In this document: positions 33,746 to 46,250 of the stretch, in pieces
Position numbering within the stretch: position 1 is the stretch's first letter
Layout of the letters: every line of letters begins with the position of its first letter
NCBI GenBank assembly: GCA_030035585.1
Contig: CM057481.1
Location: 59,653,128-59,717,127 of the forward strand
Source of the DNA: Dugong dugon
Lineage: Eukaryota; Chordata; Mammalia; Sirenia; Dugongidae
Reading direction: 5' to 3'
Length of the DNA: 64,000 bases
Translations under genes and position numbers: made by a program
Notes under the pieces: model-generated
What the model saw: only the letters and a program-made list of their open reading frames with translations
Database searches by the model: none
What the model was told of the DNA's origin: nothing

Positions 33746-35205
33746 TCCCACCATCCTGGCGGCAAGGGACGGGAAGCAGTTTCACAGTTGAGCAGTGTTT
33801 TGCAGCCTTTCAGGAAGAAGCAAAGATGGCACGTGGAGCCAGGTATTTGAGAGAAAGGAGGGGGAGGTGGTGAGAGGTAAGGAAGAAATCTAAAGAAGCA
33901 GAAAAAAGCAACACCAGCAGCCAACAAATGGCACTCAGGGAGCTGGCCAGTGCAGGCGGGTAGAATCCAAGTGGCACTGGGGGGAAGCTTGTGCTTCCCG
34001 GCCAATAGACTGTGGCTGCAGGAAGCAGAGGAGGCTAAATGGGGGTGAAGGGTGGGGGGTGGGAAAGCCTATATCGTGGGTTACCAGTTGTTCTGTCTCC
34101 TGCTGGAAGCTCCATGAAGCTGCTTTCTTGTACCTCTTGTTAACTGATCTCTGATAAGGGTCCAAGATGGAAGATCGGAGTTGCGGTAGCTGATAGGGGA
34201 CCTCTGCATGTATCTGTCCTCGTTCTCTGTTCTCAGTCAGTTTCTTATTCCATTCGGTGCTTGGCTGAGTTCTTTATCTCTTCATTTGATGGTTAGGGTT
34301 TCAGGATTGACGTGTGACTCTGTTTTACTTAGTTTTTCTGATTTTTGCTTCAGAGGGATGGTGTGGTGCTTCTGACTATAGTGCCATGTTGCCTGGAAGT
34401 CCTGCTTTCACTTCTTTTTGGGTAGATACCTATGAGTGGAATTGCTGGATCATATGGTGATTCTATGTTTAACTTTTTGAGGAACTGCCAAAGTGTTTTC
34501 CACAGCAGCTGTATCATTTTATAATCCCGCCAGCAATAATAAAGGTTCTATTTCTCCATATCCTTGCTAACACCTGTTATTTTCCATTTTTAAATCATAG
34601 CCGTCTTGGTGGGTGTGAAGTGGTATCTCATTGTGGTTTTGGTTTGCATTTCCCTAATGACTAATGATGTTGAGCATCTTTTCGTGTGCTTGTTGGCCAT
34701 TTGTATTTCTTCTTTGATGAAATGTCTCTTCAAGTCCTTTGCCCATTTTTTGACTGAGTTGTTTGTCTTTTTGTTAAGTTCTACGGGTTCCTATATAGCC
34801 TAGATATTAAATCCTTATCAGATATATGATTTTGAAAAATTTTATCCCAATCTCTAGGTTGTCTCTTCACTTTGTTGATAAAGTTCTTTGATAAACAAAA
34901 GTTTTTAGTTTTGATGAGGTCCCAGTTATCTATTTTGTCTTTTATTGCTTGTGCTTTCATTGTCTTATCTAAGAATCCAGTGTTAAAAACTAGGTTTAAA
35001 GCATTACCCTTATGTTTTCTTTTAAGAATTTTATGGTTTCAGTTCTTACATTTAGGTCTTTCATTCATCTGGAGTTAGTTTGCATCTATGGCGTGAGGTC
35101 TGGGTCCAGGCTCATTCTTTTGCTTGTGGAAATCAAATTGTCCCAGCATCATTTATTGAAGAGACTATTCTTTCCTCATTCAATGGACTTAGCACTTGTA
35201 AAGTG

Positions 35206-36710
35206 GTGGGAATAGTAGTAGTAGTAGCATCAGAGCCTGTCTAACTTCAGGGGGAATTGTGGGAACCCTATCAGGTGGGTGGAGGTCAGACATACCTCCA
35301 CTCTCCAACCTTTTTACCAACTCTGACACCAGCCATCCTTCCCATGGCATTCACTACTTCTCTTCTGGGTTCGATAATCCATTGCAGTGGCCACACAGAA
35401 CTCACAGACCATACTTGCAGTTGTGTGGTTTACTAAGGAAGTAAGGGGATACAACTGGGGGTCAGTATCAACAGCCTTCAACTCAAGATCAGGATCAGGA
35501 AGCAAACAAAATCTGGAAGCCTTCCTCAAAGAGGAGAGCACATTGCTCCCTTCTTCAGTACAGGACAGCTCTCTCAGCTCCTCTCAGCCATGCAAGCAAG
35601 CAGGCCCTTCCTCTCTGCTGTGTAAGGTTGTGTGTCAGCTTGGCTGGGCCATGATTCTCAGTGGTTTGGAAGTTATGATGTAGTTTGGCAGTTGTATAAT
35701 GATATGGTCATCTCCATGATGAAATTTGATATAATGTGATCACCTCCATAGTGGGATCTGCTGTGAGTAGCCAGTCAGTCGAAAGGGAGTTTCCTTGGGG
35801 GTGTGACCTGCATCCGATATAGGTGGACTTTCTGGCAAGGCTCATGGGCTTTTGCTGTCTCTGGATCCTGCAGCTGGTTCTTGTTTGTCTGACCTCTGGT
35901 TCTTGGGACTTGAGCTAGCAGCTTACCTGCCATCTTGCCTGCCAATCTTGGGATTTGTCAGTCTTCTCAGTCTGTGAGCCAGAGCCCTGCTGTCTGACTT
36001 GCTGATCTTGAGTTCACCAGCCTCTGCAGCTACATGAATCAGGAGAAGCCTCCAGTCTGACCAGTGGACTTGGGACTTTCCAGCCTCTACAGTCATGTGA
36101 GCTGTTTTCTTAATATAAATCTCTTTATATTTATAAACTTTACTGGTTTTGCTTCTCTAGAGAACCCAGCCTAAGACACCCCCTGAGGACAGGCCTCCTT
36201 TTGGCCCCTTCAGGACAGGCCTCTCTGGCTTTGGCCTTCCTGCTGTCACTACCAGCTCTGCCACAGGCCCCCTTTCAGATGTGTCACCACCGACTCTGGC
36301 ACTGGGACCCTTCCAAGCCTGTTGCCGTCAGCTCTGCTGCAGGGCCCCTTCTGGGCCTGGCACCGTCCCTTCCGGGCTTCTTGCTGTCTTCAGCATTACA
36401 GCCCTTGACCTGTGGTATAGCTCTTTTAGGAGGCTCCTTACCTCCTCTCTCTTTGCCACTTCTCTCTTCTCTCTTGCCTTTTCTCCTTTCTGCTTCTTCC
36501 TGCTTCCTGTCTGAAAAACCTTTGTGGGGTTGGCTGCATATATACACAAACTCTTCATCAGTTTCAAAGCACGGCCGTCCCACCAGGGCCATGAACTGAC
36601 CAGTTCCCTCTCAGTAGGCCACAGACACTTAATTTGCATAGTAGGCCATAGTAACTTAATTTGCATAGTTTATAGTCACTTTATTTGCATAGTATATTGA
36701 CCGGTCCCTG
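35206..36710. repeat. LTR-like repeat split by a solo ERVL LTR
   Basis: The parts 35206-35618 and 36179-36710 look like one diverged repeat ('gataatccattgcagtggcc', then repeated 'taatttgcatagt' motifs near 36630-36690). I suspect an ERV1-type LTR but cannot name the family or strand. Confidence 0.4.
35619..36178 (+). mobile_element. Solo ERVL LTR, sense to AGAP3
   Basis: It is the reverse complement of the ERVL copy 1 LTR along its whole 560 bases, from 'tgtgtaaggttgtgtgtcag' to 'gaacccagcctaagaca'. No clear target duplication was found. It probably arose by recombination between two LTRs of a provirus. Confidence 0.85.
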
Positions 36711-37280
36711 TTTCTTAGGCTAGGTTCTCTAGAGGAGCAAAACCAAGAAAGTATATATATAAAAATATATATATGGAGAGATTTATCTGAAGGAAGTGGC
36801 TCACACAGTTGTGGAGGCTGGCAAGTGCCAATCTGTGGGTCAGACGTCAAGCTGGAGGCTTCTCCTGATTCATGTGGTTGCAGGGGCTGATGAACCCAAA
36901 ATAGACAGGTCAGGCCGAAGGCTGCTAGCTCATGGGGTTGCAGGAGCTGGCGAATCCCAAGATCTACAGGTCAGGCGGAAGGCTGCTGGCTCTCATCCCA
37001 AGAGCCAGAGGCAGAGAATGACAAGTCGGATGCAGGATGCAGAGTTTGCGAGCTTTTACCAGAACATCTGTATATATTTGATGCAGGCTACACTCCCAAG
37101 GAAGCTCTGTTCAACTGATTGGCTGCTCACATCAGATCCCATAATGGGAATGACTATATCAGATTACAAAATGGAGGATGATTACATCATCATATAACTG
37201 CCAAATTCTGTCATTATGTAACCACCAAACCACTGAGAATCATGGCCCCACCAAGTTGACACACAACCTTAATCATCACG
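36711..37280 (-). repeat. 3' LTR of ERVL copy 2
   Basis: It aligns with both copy 1 LTRs, from 'tttcttaggctaggttctct' to 'ccttaatcatcacg' on the + strand. A short TA-rich stretch is at about 36753-36775. Confidence 0.88.
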
Positions 37281-37719
37281 GTTCGCCCCTTGTCAACTTG
37301 GTACCTGTATGCGTCTCCTTAAACCATATAAATCACTAAATAAAGACAATTACAAAGTCATACACGTGGCTAACATGATACAACTAACAAAACATACAAC
37401 TGAAAATGCATTAGCTCTGTTTACATCTTATATTTTATAATAAGTAAGGAAATAAGGGAAGGAAGAAAAAGATATTTTCCATATATATTTGTTATGTATA
37501 TACATGTATGTATATGCACATATACACGTGTAACAAAACAAGGAAGAAATACTAAAAACAGTAACAGTCTTCATTTCTGCAACTGGTTACGTGATTGTAG
37601 TTGGTATTTAGAACTACCTTCTCCCATCACCCATTCTGTATTCCCTTTGCCCTCAGAAGCACCTCAGCTGGTCATGATTTGCCTGGTGGAGTGACCCAAA
37701 CCTTCATTCCAGAAGGATC

Positions 37720-38058
37720 TGGGCCATTAGTAGTCATGTTGGAATGGATTGCTGTAGTTTTCCATTGACTTTAATCAGGGCATGGAAGTACTAAGAGATG
37801 CCCTAAGAGATCTCCTGTATTCCAGACATACTCTTCTTTACCTCCAATACGTTAATATCAATCCAATTTTCCCTGGTAATCAGGATTAGTCACACCAGCC
37901 AATATGATAACTCCCTTCTTTGCCTCTTCATCCAGAGGCATGAGGAGCCGAAAGGGCCAGGTGGCATTCTTAGCTTCCAGTTCAATGGGATCAGTGATGT
38001 GTCTCCAGGTAGAAGTATTCATCCCTTTGGAACTAAGACCTCTAGACCCACAGAACAT
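37720..38058 (-). pseudogene. ERVL dUTPase remnant, copy 2
   Basis: The open minus-strand piece at 37858-38058 includes 'AGVTNPDYQGKLD', the block that aligns with the copy 1 dUTPase. It is broken by frameshifts on both sides. Confidence 0.7.
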
Positions 38059-38159
38059 AGGGTCATGGGGACAGGAAGCAAAAATTTTGTGAGTGGGTCA
38101 CTGGGGGTGGTTGTGAGTGGTGCCACTCTTATTTCCACCCTTGATTCCTGGACCCATGA

Positions 38160-39120
38160 ATTCTGGCTATGGGAGAAACAGCATCATATATTGGATGCTG
38201 GTTTAGAGCATATGCAGCCTCCTGGAGAATGTTGCCCCAACCCTGCAAAGTATTGCCACCTAGTTTGTGCCATAATTGTGTCTAGAAGGCCATTGCATCG
38301 TTCTGTCAAGCCAGGGTAATAGGGAACATGGTAAGACCAGTGAATTCTGTGAGAATGGGCCCGTTGTCATACTTCATTTGCTGTGAAGTAAGTCCTTTTA
38401 TCTGGGGTGATGCTGTGTGGAATAACATAATGATCAACAGAGGATTCTGTAAGTCCACAGATGGTAGTTTTGGCAGAAGCATTGGGTGGAGGGAAGGGAA
38501 ATCCATATCCAGAGTGTCTATCCCAGTAAGAGCAAAACACACCTCTTTCTGTGATGAAAATGGTCCAGTGTAATCAACCTGCCACCAGATTGCTGACTGA
38601 TCGCCCTGAGGAATGGTGCCATATCGAGGATTCAGTGATGGTCTCTGCTGCTGGCAGATTGGGTACTCAGCAGTGGCTGTAGCCAAATCAGCCTTGGTGA
38701 GTGGAAGTCCATGTTGCTGGGACCATGCAAAACCTCCAACCCTGCCACCATGGCCTCTTTGTTCATGAATCCATTAAGCAACAACAGGAGTGGGTGGGGA
38801 AAAAGGATGACTGATATCCATAGAACACGTCATCGTATCCACTTGATTGATAAAATCCTCCTCTGCTGAGGTCACCCATTGGTGAACATTCACATAAGAC
38901 ACAAATGTCTACACTTCTTTGGCCCATTCAGAGAGTTATATACGCATATCTCTTCGCCTTGTCATGAATTTTGCAATCACATTCCTTCCAAGTCCCTGAC
39001 CATCCAGCCAAACCGTTGGTCACAGCTCATGAATCAGTATACAGTCACATATCTGGTCATTTCTCCTTCCAAGCAAAGTGAACAACAAGATGCACTGCTT
39101 GAAGTTCTGCCCATTGGGAG
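38160..39120 (-). pseudogene. ERVL integrase remnant, copy 2
   Basis: The 126-codon frame at 38306-38686 has a 'WWQVDYTGPF' block like the beginning of the integrase catalytic core, with the first Asp of the DDE triad inside it. The rest is in other frames. It is longer than any open piece of copy 1. Confidence 0.72.
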
Positions 39121-39495
39121 GATTTCCCTTCACCACTGTTCTTCAGGAAAGTCCCAGAATGAGGCTGCAGTGCTGCCGCTGCCCACTTTCAAGTGGTGCC
39201 TGCATATTGCACAGAACCATCTGTAAACTAGGCATGAGTTTTCTCTTCCTCAGTCAACTGATCATAAGGAACTTCCCATGAGGCCATAGGTGCAGACTGG
39301 GAGAGGGAACGTAATGTGACAGGAGTGGAGACATGGGCATTTGGGCCACTTCCTCATGTAACTTGTGCCTTCAGGTCCTGCTTGAGCCGCATCGTGTATA
39401 TACCACTTCCATTTAATGATGGAGTTCTACTGTGTACGTCCAGCTTTATGATTCTGTGGGTCAGACAACACCCAATTCGTGATGGGCGGCTCAGG

Positions 39496-39789
39496 TCACA
39501 TGGTGACGTTGTAGCCCATGGTTAAATGTTCAGTCTTTACTAAGGCCCAGTAACAAGCCAAAAGCTGTTTCTCAAAAGGAGAGTAGTTATCTGCAGAGGA
39601 CGGCAGGGCTTTGCTCCAAAATCCTAAGGGTCTGTGCTGTGATTCACCAGTAGGGGCCTGCCAAAAACTCCAAACAGCACCTCTATCTGCCACTGCCACT
39701 TCAAGCACCATTGGATCAGCCGTATTATATGGCCCAAGTGGCAAGAGTGGCTTGCACGGCAGCCAGAACCTGTTCTGGTCCCCACTCAA
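39496..39789 (-). pseudogene. ERVL RT tether/RNase H remnant, copy 2
   Basis: A 97-codon minus-strand frame with 'SADNYSPFEKQLLACYWAL', the same block as copy 1 at 7868-8119. The RT core upstream of it is deleted. Confidence 0.75.
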
Positions 39790-40146
39790 AACCAGCAGCT
39801 TTTTGAGTCACATGATAAATAGGTCAGAGTAGCACACCCAAATGTGGGACATGTTGCCTCCAAAGTGCAAAGAGGCCTACCAGGCTTTGTGTCTCCTTTT
39901 TAGTTGTGAGAGGGGCCAGATACAACAACTTACCCTTCACTTTAGAAGGAATATCTTGATATGCCCCACACCACCGGACCCCTAGAAATTGCATTTCCTT
40001 TGGAGAAGGCTGGGAGAAAGATTTACAGTATAAATTTTAGGCAGTTTAGTGGGGTCCTTCCTCAAGGGGACCCAGCCTCCTCTTCATTCAGGGGGTTCTG
40101 GGTATATACACTGGCTCAAGTCTGGGAATTGATTGAGGGGCCGTGA

Positions 40147-41215
40147 CTAATTATTCTGGAGATTCGAGTTAGAGTGCTGTTCACTAGACCTGGAATTCTT
40201 CCACTTGTACAGATCAAGTATGTATGTAGTAGATTTCCCATCTGTTTTACTCCGAGGGACACCATGACTAAGTAGCCAACGCCATAAGTCCATACGAATC
40301 AGACTATTCTCATCACTGCTTTGGCTGCTATCCATTACTGTAGCCACAACCACCTTGTCTTTGGCAATTAGGTGCCGCTGCTTAGCCCCTTCTACTATGG
40401 GGGTCCAATCAGCCCCATTATAGTTAGGTATCTTGATTCAGCTAGGAAAGTTCCCACTGTCAAATCTGACTTACATAAAATGGCGATCACAGCAGTCTTC
40501 AGGGATGCTGAGGCTCCCTTCACAAATTTATTCCTTACCATTGTGGTGAAAGCAGTGTCCTCGGGGCCCTCGGCGGGTGGGTCTGTGGGTCCAACATGAT
40601 AAATCCACTCTTAACATGCCAGTTTCCCTAAGCTTTTGGATATCTTCTTCCATAATCCACCAAGGCAGGTCTGGCATTTCAGCTTAATTTAGCGTAGGCC
40701 ACCACTTAATACATGCTTCAGTGAACCAACCAAATCAACTATTAGATCTTTTCTGACCTCTTGGGCTGAAACATTGAATGAAGAATCTATGCTTAGTGGG
40801 CCTCTATCAATAAACTCAGACTGATCCAGCTTTATATTCTTTGTACCGTTATCCCACACCCTTAATACCCATTCCCACACATATTCCCCAGGTTTCTGTT
40901 TGTATATATTAGAAAAATCAAGGAGTTCTTTTGAAGTATAGTGTACCTCCTCATGAGTCACACTTTATACTTCACCTTTGCGGCTGACTGGGTCTTAAGT
41001 CTAGTTATAGGCCTAGAAGCAAAACTGGGTGTTGAGGGTGTGTCCTGAGGACTTCAGCAATGTCTTGGAAGGCATCTGCCTCAGGTGATGCCCCAGGCAA
41101 TGCCCCAGATGATATCTCAGACAAAGTCTCTTTAAACACAGCTGGGTTAATCTTATCTGTGTCTTATGGGAGTTGAAGGGATAACGGTTTTACTGGGGAG
41201 GGTGGTTTAACAGAC
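40147..41215 (-). pseudogene. ERVL gag remnant, copy 2
   Basis: It is colinear with copy 1 gag at 9740-10780. The longest frame (40689-40961) matches the capsid-like part of copy 1. It is broken by stops, and a SINE lies at its 5' side. Confidence 0.68.
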
Positions 41216-41376
41216 AAAAAAAAAACATTTCCACTGAGTTGATTCCAACTCATAGCCACCCTGTAGGACAGAGTAGAACTGCCCTAATAGGGTTTCCAAG
41301 GTGTGGCTGGTGGATTCGAACTGCCAACTCTTTGGTTAGGAGCTGTAGCTCTTAACCACTTTATCACCAGGGCTCC
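41216..41376 (-). mobile_element. AfroSINE in ERVL copy 2
   Basis: Read on the + strand from an A-run through 'gagttgattccaactcatag', 'ggtggattcgaactgccaac' and 'accagggctcc', it is a minus-strand AfroSINE. Target duplication unclear. Confidence 0.88.
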
Positions 41377-41536
41377 AGCTAAAAATGGAGTAATTTCTTC
41401 AGATGGGAGTAAGAGGGCTAGTTCTGTTGGCAGGAGTGATTCAGTCGAATTTAGGGGCTCAGTGTCTACAGATTCCTGATTATCTGCTCATATGGTCCAA
41501 CCCAAGTTTCAGGATCCCATTTCTTCCCAATCAATG

Positions 41537-43222
41537 CCCTTATTTATTTATTTATTTTTATGACATTTTATTGTGCTTTAAATGAAAGTTTACACAGCAA
41601 ATTTAGTTTATTCATACATAAATTTTCTGTGACATTGGTTGCTGTCCCAGCAATGTGTCAACACTTTCCTCATTTCTACCCTGGCTTCCCTCATAGTGTT
41701 ATTGTTCATAGGCCAGCCTATTATTTGGCTGGAAGGTGACCTCTGGGAGTGGCTTCGGTTCCAGGTTAAAAGGATGTCTTAGGGCAGTAGTGCTGGGGGT
41801 TCCTCTAGTCTCCATCTTTCCAGTAAGTCTCATTTTTTTCTATGAATTTGAGCTTTGTTCTACCTTTTTCTCTAATTCTAATAGGGACCTCCTATTGTGT
41901 CCCTGGTCAGAGCAGTAGGTAGTGCTAGGCGGGCACAGTCTAGTTCTTCTGGTCTCAGGCTAGAGGAGGCTGTGGTTCCTGTGATTCATTAGTCTTTTAG
42001 ACTAATTGCTTCCTTGAGTCTTTGGTTTCCTTCACTCTCCTTTGTTCCAGACAGGAGGGAACCAATAGTTGTGTCTTAGATGGCACTTGCAATCTTTTAA
42101 GACCCTAGACACTACTTGCCACATTAGGTTGTAGGACATTATCTTTATGAACTATGTTATGCCAGTTGACCCAGATGTCCCCTGAGACCATGGCCCATAG
42201 CCTTCAAGCCCAGTAATTCAGTCCCATGAGGTGTTTGAATATGTCTAAGAAGATTCCATAGGTGTGCCCCCTATGTGCTCTATTATATATATGAATATAC
42301 ATGTAGGAATACTCTGAACTATACCCATATATGCACTCACATGTCCTCCCATATGCCCTCCCCCATCTATATAGCATACATATCTACCTATGTAACCACT
42401 CACAAATTTTTGGTTGCTATTACTGTTGCAGAATTGTATATTGTAGTTGTCCTTTATTCTTGCATACCTCTTAATGTCTTCTTTAGCCTTGGTTATGTTG
42501 TGCTGACTTCCCTCATACTGTGTATTGCCTTTCTTATTACAGAATTAACACACGTCTAATATCTAGTAAGTGATTCTCGCTTCTTCCCCCTCCCATCCCA
42601 GGTAACCATCAAAGAATGTTGCTTTCTGTGTGTAAACCTATTCCTAATTTTTTATAAAAGTGGTATCATACAGTGTTTGTTCTTTGTGATTAACTTATTT
42701 CAGTCAGCATAATGTCCTCCAGATTCATCCATGTTATATTTTGTGTACTTGTTTATTATTCTTTATTGTGGCGTAGTATTCCATTGTATGTATGTAGTAC
42801 CACAATTTGTTTACCCATTCATGTGTTGATGGACACTTAGGTTGTTTCCATGTTTTTGCTGTTGTGAGTAATGCTATGATGAACATGGGTGTATATATGT
42901 CTATTTGTGTTAATGCTCTTATTTCTCTAGGATATATACTTAATAGTAGGATTGCTGGATCATATGGTATTTTCTATTTCTAGCTTTTTGAGGAAGCGCC
43001 ATACCATTTTCCATAGTGGTTGTACCATTTTACAATCCCACCAGCAGTGTATCAGAGTGCCAGTCTCTCTACAACCTTGCCAGCATTTGTTGTTTTCTTT
43101 TCTTTTTTTCTCTAAATCAGTGTCATTTTTGAAGGGGTGAGATGATACCTCATTGCAGTTTTTATTTGCATCTCTCTAGCGGCTAATGATAGCGAACGTT
43201 TCTTCATTTGTTTGTTGGCTGC
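41537..43222 (-). mobile_element. L1 3' part (nest member A)
   Basis: Antisense L1: a 3' UTR from a T-rich start ('ttttattgtgctttaaatga') to about 42600, then the ORF2 C-terminal region to 43222 ('gattgctggatcatatggta', 'ttccatagtggttgtaccat'). It interrupts ERVL copy 2 gag at 41536. Confidence 0.85.
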
Positions 43223-44579
43223 CTGAAGCACATTCCTCACGTGTGTTATTTTTTGTTTTATAGGCCTGTCTAATCTTTGGCTGAAAGGTGGACTTTGGGA
43301 GTGACTTGAGTTCTGAGTTAGCAGGGTGTCCAGGGGCCATAGTCTCAGAGTTTCCTCCAGTCTCTGTTAGATCAGTAAGTCTGGTCTTTTTTTTGTGAAT
43401 TTAAATTTTGTTCTATATTTTTCTCCCGCTCTTTCTGGGACCCTTTATTGTGATCTCTGTCAGAGCCGTCAGTGATGGTAGCCAGGCACCATCTCGTTCT
43501 TCTGGGCTCAGGCTGGTGGAGGCTGTGGTTCATGTGGTCCATTAGTCCTTTGGACTAATATTTTCCTTGTGTCTTTGGTTTTCTTCATTCTCCTTTGCTC
43601 TGGATGGGTTGGGACTAATAAATGTATCTTAGATGGTTGCTAGCAAGCTTTTAAGACCCCAGACGCTACACACCAAAGCAGGATGTAGAACGTTTTCTTT
43701 ATGAACTATGTTATACCAATTGGCCTAGATATCTCCTGAGACCATGGTTCCCCCAGCCCTCAGCCCCAGTAACTCAGTCCTTCAAGGTGTTTGGATGTGT
43801 ATAGGAAGCTTGTATGACTGCCTTGGTCAAGTTGTGGTGACTTCCCCTATATTGTATGTTGTCTTTCCCGTCACCAAAGTTAACACTTGTCAACTCTGTA
43901 GATAGTGATTTCCCCTCCCCTCTACTCCCCTCCCTCATAACCATAAAAGATTGTTTTTTTCTATGTGTAAACCTTTTCTTTGGTTTTTATGATAGTGTTC
44001 TTATACTGTATTTGTCCTTTGGTGATTGACCTATTTCACTCAGCGTAATGCCCTCCAGATTCATCCATATTGTGAGATGTTTCATGGATTCATCATCGAT
44101 CTTTATTGTTGCATAGTATTCCATTGTGTGTATACCATAACTTGTTTATCCATTCATCTGTTGATGGGTGCTTAGGTTGTTTCCATTATTTTGCTATTGT
44201 GAATAATGAATTATTATTCACATGGATGTGCATGTCTATTCTTGTGACAGCGCTTATTTCTCTAGGATATATTCCTAGGAGTGGGATTGCTAGATCATAT
44301 GGTATTTCTATTTCTAGCTTTTTAAGGAGGCACCATATCGTTTTCCATAGTGCCTATACTATTTTACATTCCCACCAGCAGTGCATAAGAGTTCCAGTCT
44401 ACCAGCAACCTCTCCAACATTTGTTATTTTCTGTTTCTTTTTTTAATTAGTGCCAGTAGTGTTGAGGTGAGATGATATCTCATTGTAGTTTGTAGATAGA
44501 CCCAGGTGTACTGGAGAAGAATGTGTATTGTGCTGTTGTTGGGTGGAGTGTTCTATATAGCCTGTTAGGTCTAGTTGGT

Positions 44580-45056
44580 TTATACAGTGTCATTCAGGTC
44601 CTCTGTTTCCTTATTCATCTTTCTAGACGTTCTGTCCATTATTGAAAGTGGTGTATTGAAGTCTCCAACTATTACTGTAGAGCTGTCTGTTTCTCCCATC
44701 AAATCTATCAGTGTTTGCTTTATATACTTGGGGGCTCCAATGTTAGGTGTGCGTATATTTATAATTGTTGTATTTTCTTGATGAATTGACCCTTTTATCA
44801 TTATATAATATCCTTTTTTATCTTTTCTAACAGATTTTGACTTAAAGTCTATTTTGTCTGACATTAAAATTGCCATCCCAGCTTTCTTTTGGTTATTGTT
44901 TGCATGGACTGTTTTTTTCCAGCTTTTCACTTTTAACCTGTTTGTGTCCTTTGGCCTAAGATGCATCTCTTGTAGACAGCATATAGATGTCCATTCTGCC
45001 ACTCTCTGTCTTTTGATTGGAGCATGTAGTTCATTTACATTCATTGTAATTACCAA
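44580..45056 (-). pseudogene. L1 ORF2 endonuclease remnant
   Basis: A 158-codon minus-strand frame with 'NVNELHAPIKRQRVAEW', 'CCLQEMHLRPKDT' (E of the catalytic QE pair kept) and 'VIVGDFNTPLS', the N-terminal half of the L1 endonuclease that nicks TT/AAAA sites. The second half and RT are deleted. Confidence 0.85.
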
Positions 45057-45498
45057 TAAGGAAGGACTTCTCCCTTTTTGTTATGTTTTTTGTGTGCCTT
45101 GTACCATTTTTGTCCTTATTTCCTCTACTACCAAGTTATGTCTTCAGATGATTTTTTGTAGTGAGCCATTTTAATTCCTTTCTCCTTTGCTTTTGTGTGT
45201 ATTACATATATATATAACATATATACAATATGCATATATGTTGGTTATCACAAATATTACATTTAATGTCTTAAATTTATAACAACCTGGATTAAATTGA
45301 TACCAACTTAACTTCAGTGCAATAGAAAAGCTTTATACTTGTACCTTTCCTCCTCACTCTGTTTATGTTGTGGTTCTCAAAAATTACATCTTTATGTACA
45401 TCATGTGCCCTGTAACATAAATTTATACTATTTTTAATGCATTTGCCATTATAAAGCATGAAGGACATAACAATTAGAATTATCAAGCAAAAAGTACC

Positions 45499-46250
45499 TT
45501 AAAGCTTGCCTTTATACTTACCTGTGCAGTTACCTTTAATGGAGATTTTTCTTTCTATGTATGGCTCTGAGTTACTTTCTAGTGTCTTTTCCATTTGAAG
45601 GACTCCCTCTAGCATTTCTTGTAGGCCTGGTCTGGTAGATGTGAACTCTCTTAACTTTTGGGAATGTCTCAATTTCACCCTCATTCTTAAAAGACCATTT
45701 TGACAGGTCTAGTGTTCGTGATTAATACTTCTTTTCTTTCAGCATATTAAATATATCATTCCATTGCCTTCTGGCCTCCAAAGTTTCCTAAAAGAAATAG
45801 GTATTGGAGATCCTTTATTTGTAACAGTTCTCTCTTGCTGCTTTCAGGAGTCTCTCTTTGTCTTTCATTTTAGACAGCCTTACTTTAAGTGTCTTGGTAT
45901 AGATCTGTTTTTGGATTTATCTCACTTGGAGTTAGTTGAGCTTAACAGATTCGTAGGTTCATGTCCTTCATCAGATTTGGGAAATTTTCTTCAAATATTC
46001 TTTCTCTCGTCTCGTTTTGGGATTCCCATGATGCATATGTTGTTTCACTTGGTGTTGTCCCATACTTTCATTAAACTGAGCTCAGCAGTCTTAATAAGCC
46101 TCCTTTCTTGTTGCTTTTCAGCCTCTGTAATTTCTACCTTATTCTCTAGTTTACTGATTTTTTCTTCTTCCTCATTAAATCTTTTCTTAAATCCTTCCAC
46201 TGTGTTTCTCATTTCAGTTATCATCTCTTTCATTTCCAGTATTTATGTTT
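45499..46250 (-). pseudogene. L1 ORF1p remnant in nest member B
   Basis: Short minus-strand frames at 45499-45684 and 46045-46233 cover the C-terminal domain ('MRVKLRHSQKLREFT') and a coiled-coil ('EEEEKISKLENKVEITEAEK'). Diverged, with several frame breaks. Confidence 0.65.

Larger units (their letters stand above)
29811..34402 (-). mobile_element. L1 with full 5' end, large internal deletion and extra 3' modules
   Basis: A perfect 16-bp target duplication (tgctttcacttctttt, 29795-29810 and 34403-34418) brackets the element. From right to left on the minus strand: a 5' UTR of about 1.4 kb (33000-34402), ORF1 (about 31880-32900), a short ORF1/ORF2 junction (31450-31880), the last part of ORF2 (31130-31440), and the 3' UTR with an A-tail seen as T's at 30176-30194. 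Two more 3'-end modules follow (29947-30175 and 29811-29946, each starting with a T-run). Most of ORF2, including endonuclease and RT, is missing, so it cannot move by itself. Confidence 0.85.
29170..35205 (-). mobile_element. Old L1 (L1M-like) hosting a younger L1
   Basis: The antisense L1 3' UTR and ORF2 end lie at 29280-29794 and continue at 34403-35205 ('gaattgctggatcatatggt', 'ccctaatgactaatgatgtt'). The two halves read on from each other once 29811-34402 and one copy of its target duplication are removed. Confidence 0.85.
36711..41536 (-). mobile_element. ERVL-type provirus, copy 2 (3' LTR to gag)
   Basis: Minus strand. The 3' LTR (36711-37280) is followed by polypurine tract, dUTPase, integrase, RNase H and gag, colinear with copy 1. 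A deletion at about 39985-39998 removes what corresponds to 8437-9571 of copy 1 (RT core and protease). The 5' end stops where an L1 begins at about 41537; the missing part of gag and the 5' LTR were not found beyond the L1 nest. Confidence 0.85.

Noticed and set aside
33377-33850. 157-codon Lys-rich open frame
   Set aside because: It is a translation of the purine-rich tract in the L1 5' UTR, on the strand opposite to the element.
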